The position numbers were made by a program, and so were the translations under genes. From Bacteroidales bacterium UBA6340 (lineage in GTDB: Bacteria > Bacteroidota > Bacteroidia > Bacteroidales > Paludibacteraceae): 7,231 nt of DNA. The stretch is from assembly GCA_002440265.1 (NCBI GenBank), contig DJSG01000060.1, positions 1-7,231 of the forward strand, written 5' to 3'. How positions within the stretch are numbered: the first letter of the stretch is position 1; every line of letters starts with the position of its first letter. The notes under the pieces were generated by a model that saw only the letters and a program-made list of their open reading frames with translations, was not told where the DNA came from and made no database searches. This document shows positions 5,436 to 7,231 of this stretch, piece after piece.

Positions 5436-5789
5436 TTACTTCACGCGGCGCTCGGGGATACGAGCCTTCTTACCGGTGAGGTTGCGGAGATAGTAGAGTT
5501 TGGCACGACGTACCTTACCATACTTGTTGATGGTAATTTTCTCGATGAACGGGCTGTCCATAGGGAAGATACGCTCGACGCCGACGTTGCCTGACATCTT
5601 GCGAACGGTGAAGCGCTTCTTGTCCTGACTGCCGTGTATAGCGATAACATCGCCACGGAACTCCTGGATACGCTCCTTGTTACCCTCTTTGATACGATAA
5701 GCAACGGTGATTTGGTCACCTGCCTGGAATGCAGGGAACTCTTTCTTCTCACCTGCGAATGCCTCTTCGGCAATTTTCATCAAATCCAT
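5436..5789 (-). CDS. rplS: 50S ribosomal protein L19
   Basis: L19 sits at the interface of the two ribosomal subunits. The 117-residue product has the family's normal length and its hallmark segments: MDLMKIAEEAF at the start, FQAGDQITVAYRIKEGNKERIQEFRGDVIAI (written here as one motif from about residues 20-50), KKRFTVRKMSGNVGVERIFP (about 57-76), and VRRAKLYYLRNLTGKKARI near the end. It is highly basic, as expected for an rRNA-binding protein. The gene stands alone here: no trmD, rimM or rpsP is next to it. It has its own promoter (5918-5948) and terminator. The leader is about 120 bases long and holds a hairpin repeat. Confidence 0.98.
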   Translation of the reverse strand: MDLMKIAEEAFAGEKKEFPAFQAGDQITVAYRIKEGNKERIQEFRGDVIAIHGSQDKKRFTVRKMSGNVGVERIFPMDSPFIEKITINKYGKVRRAKLYYLRNLTGKKARIPERRVK

Positions 5790-5803
5790 TATTTCTCTTG
5801 GTT

Positions 5804-5817
5804 TTAATGGTTAATGG
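5804..5817. repeat. Tandem heptamer TTAATGG x2 in the rplS leader
   Basis: TTAATGG occurs at 5804-5810 and 5811-5817, directly abutting, 15 bases upstream of the rplS start codon. It is short enough to be chance, but it is the third spacer in this window with 7-base tandem units. Confidence 0.5.
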
Positions 5818-5840
5818 CTATAGTATGCACTACTGTTCAA

Positions 5841-5870
5841 GACCCCTCCAACTCCCCTTCAAGGGAGAGT
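5841..5870. repeat. GC-rich intergenic hairpin, copy B, within the rplS leader
   Basis: ACTC (5851-5854) and CCCTT (5855-5859) pair with AAGGG (5861-5865) and GAGT (5867-5870) around C5860, with A5866 bulged. A C-rich lead, GACCCCTCC, precedes it. The layout matches copy A at 2481-2517 in the same orientation. Since rplS is transcribed from about 5912 towards 5789, this hairpin is part of the rplS mRNA leader. Confidence 0.6.
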
Positions 5871-5911
5871 GCGGATACTCTAATCGATCGCCAGAGACTA
5901 TAGTCGAAAAT

Positions 5912-5948
5912 CGGCTGCAAAGGTACTGCAAATAAATGGATTGTGCAA
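5912..5948 (-). promoter_or_regulatory. Promoter of rplS (Bacteroidetes type)
   Basis: Read on the minus strand, the -7 box TACCTTTG is the complement of 5918-5925. A -33 TTG is the complement of 5946-5948, with 20 bases between. The start point is expected near 5912, giving a leader of about 120 bases. A perfect palindrome GACTATAGTC (5896-5905) lies just inside the transcript. Confidence 0.85.
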
Positions 5949-5993
5949 CAGTTGACAGCAGAATTGTCGGTTTTTCCCTATTATGGCACGGCT

Positions 5994-6776
5994 TTACAGT
6001 GTCACGAGGTAGTACATGGCAGTGGTGTAGAAGTCGGAGAGGTAGGGTATTTGCAGCGGTCGAGGTATGACACGGGGCCGGAGACCGAACTTGATTTGGT
6101 AGTTGGGGTTGATGAGATAGTGGGTGTGCTGCAAGATATGGAAATGCTCCGCGCGCAGGATATGTTCGAAACGGTGAATGCTGATACCGGTTGTCTTGAC
6201 GTCCATGAGTCCGTCGATGGTGCCTTGTGACTCGTGACCGAGACGGAGCAGTCCCCTGTACAGCGGTCGCGGCAACAGGTGCATCCACGGCAAATGGGAG
6301 AGGACCTTGCTGCTGCATATCTGCTGATGTCCGCCAAAGGGGTTGCACCAGACGGGGAAACCAAAGAAGACGATAGTACGCGGGGTCATAAACCGCTTCA
6401 TATTGTGCATGAACACCTCCTGATGCGGGATATGCTCAATCACATCGCGAAGCACGATGATGTCGAACTCCCCAAGGTCTTCGGGGCGCACATTATATAT
6501 ATCATTACATATAAGGTGCATACGGTCAGCGTGCGGGTGAGCGGCAAAGCGCGTCTTGCCGACCTCAATCTTGGGTTCATCGATGTCTATACCCACACAT
6601 TCGCACCCGAGGTCGAGGAACGGTAGGAGGTTGCCCGCCTCGCCACAGCCTATCTCCAATACGCGCATATCGGCTGTGACAGGGCGTTGCTGCTCGATGT
6701 AGGGAATGACATAGCGGCGCATACATTCCGCCTGCTCGTTGAAATATCGGTTGTGGTCTTTGTGACGCTGTTGCAT
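5994..6776 (-). CDS. Class I SAM-dependent methyltransferase, substrate unknown
   Basis: This 260-residue cytoplasmic methyltransferase has a Rossmann fold. Motif I is VLEIGCGEAGNL at 39-50, which binds the methionine part of SAM. The acidic end of strand 2 is VGIDID at 61-66, which contacts the ribose. ICND near 89-92 follows strand 3. The motif IV region is FDIIVLRDVIEHIPHQE at 104-120. This HIP(H)QE-type ending is common in ubiquinone/sugar-type small-molecule methyltransferases (the Methyltransf_11/23 groups). The C-terminal 120 residues contain an aromatic and proline-rich stretch (FPVWCNPFGGHQQICSSK) and end in NPNYQIKFGLRPR, where a substrate cap would sit. It follows the MerR-like gene by 10 bases and is surely cotranscribed with it. 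No terminator is clear after its stop. The substrate could be a lipid, sugar or small metabolite; the sequence does not say. Confidence 0.9.
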   Translation of the reverse strand: MQQRHKDHNRYFNEQAECMRRYVIPYIEQQRPVTADMRVLEIGCGEAGNLLPFLDLGCECVGIDIDEPKIEVGKTRFAAHPHADRMHLICNDIYNVRPEDLGEFDIIVLRDVIEHIPHQEVFMHNMKRFMTPRTIVFFGFPVWCNPFGGHQQICSSKVLSHLPWMHLLPRPLYRGLLRLGHESQGTIDGLMDVKTTGISIHRFEHILRAEHFHILQHTHYLINPNYQIKFGLRPRVIPRPLQIPYLSDFYTTAMYYLVTL

Positions 6777-6786
6777 AGTATAGCGA

Positions 6787-7110
6787 TTATATCATTGTAC
6801 GGATTTCGGTGAGTTCCTGCCGGACGCGGGTAAGGATTTCCGTGGCACGCTGCCTGACATCTGTTTGGCGCGTGCCGCGTTGCAGTTCGTTGCGTATAGC
6901 CTCAATGCGTGTGATGTGGAGTTCGTCGCGAAGATAACGGATTTGCTTGACGGTGTCGATATCCGCTTGGGTGTAGTAGCGGTTGCCGTGTCCGTCCTTG
7001 CGTGGAGAGAGTTCGGCGAACTTGCTTTCCCAATAGCGCAGTGTGGAGGCAGGAAGTCCCGTCTCCTGTTGCACCTCGCTGAGGGAATAATATACTTTGG
7101 TCGGTTGCAA
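6787..7110 (-). CDS. MerR-family transcriptional regulator, TTG start
   Basis: This is a 107-residue protein made almost wholly of the MerR DNA-binding domain: YYSLSEVQQETGLPASTLRYWESKF (about residues 7-31, written here as one helix-turn-helix motif) and then the wing GNRYYTQADIDTVKQIRYLRDE (about 42-63). A short coiled helix follows. There is no effector domain and no metal-binding cysteine, so this is the minimal form common in Bacteroidetes rather than a metal sensor. The start is the TTG at 7110. There is no in-frame ATG near the N-terminus and a stop (TAG, complement of 7120-7122) lies four codons upstream. A promoter at 7141-7171 puts the transcript start about 25 bases before it. The methyltransferase follows after 10 bases. 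Confidence 0.9.
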   Translation of the reverse strand: MQPTKVYYSLSEVQQETGLPASTLRYWESKFAELSPRKDGHGNRYYTQADIDTVKQIRYLRDELHITRIEAIRNELQRGTRQTDVRQRATEILTRVRQELTEIRTMI

Positions 7111-7134
7111 GAGGATATGCTATCGAAAATTTAT

Positions 7135-7171
7135 GTCCTGCAAAGTTATAACAAATTTTGCGGATATGCAA
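7135..7171 (-). promoter_or_regulatory. Promoter of the merR-methyltransferase operon
   Basis: On the minus strand the -7 box TAACTTTG is the complement of 7141-7148 and a -33 TTG is the complement of 7169-7171, again with 20 bases between. Transcription should begin near 7135, a few bases inside the 7111-7140 leader. This supports the TTG start at 7110. Confidence 0.82.
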
Positions 7172-7185
7172 AAGGGTGAGGCATC

Positions 7186-7202
7186 CATGTGTTTTCCACA
7201 TG
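7186..7202. promoter_or_regulatory. Palindrome CATGTG-N5-CACATG upstream of the merR promoter
   Basis: CATGTG (7186-7191) and CACATG (7197-7202) are perfect 6-base arms around TTTTC, 14 bases upstream of the -33 box. The position suits a regulator site, or it may be the tail of an upstream gene's terminator. Nothing else is recognised between 7203 and the window end. Confidence 0.35.
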
Positions 7203-7231
7203 ACATTGGCGGCTTAATATCATACTAATCA

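Noticed and set aside
5946..5966. Possible terminator after the methyltransferase (TTGACA with TGTC)
   Set aside because: The stem is only four pairs and the T-run lies on the plus strand, where no gene ends.
7192..7200. TTTTCCACA as a DnaA box
   Set aside because: It fits the loose consensus TTWTNCACA but is single, with no cluster, AT-rich unwinding region or dnaA gene nearby.

Overview
The window reads as ordinary Bacteroidales chromosome, most like the Prevotella/Bacteroides lineage. Three things point there. First, three promoters carry the Bacteroidetes -7 box TAnnTTTG with a TTG 20 bases upstream. Second, the tRNA has no encoded CCA. Third, the ribosomal protein L19, the histidine kinase and the TetR-TolC pair read like Bacteroidetes family members. 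The species cannot be named from the sequence alone.

Layout. 1-1901 (minus strand): a TetR-family regulator (1164-1901) followed after 46 bases by a TolC-family outer-membrane efflux protein that runs off the left edge. This looks like the head of a self-regulated multidrug-efflux operon. 1902-2354: a gene-free block with a cluster of repeats that look like operators (three phased GTGTATAGTT boxes and two adjacent inverted repeats), then the promoter of a tRNA-Leu(UAG) gene at 2355-2436 and its terminator. 2471-2656: a spacer with a GC-rich hairpin and runs of purine-rich heptamer repeats. 2657-4099 (plus strand): a two-gene cassette, a small lipoprotein and a radical SAM enzyme three bases apart. 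It converges on the next minus-strand gene.

4144-5789 (minus strand): a membrane sensor histidine kinase with no partner regulator in view, preceded by a hairpin-forming heptamer-repeat element, the rplS terminator and rplS (L19). The rplS leader is about 120 bases long and holds a second GC-rich hairpin. 5994-7110 (minus strand): a MerR-like regulator with a TTG start and, 10 bases downstream, a class I SAM methyltransferase, both served by a clear promoter at about 7135-7173.

The genes fall into independent units: efflux control, translation (tRNA-Leu, L19), envelope sensing, and two small cassettes of unknown purpose. I see no CRISPR array, insertion sequence, phage gene or integrase. The least explained parts are the lipoprotein/radical SAM pair, the repeat cluster upstream of tetR, and the recurring 7-base tandem repeats in unrelated spacers.
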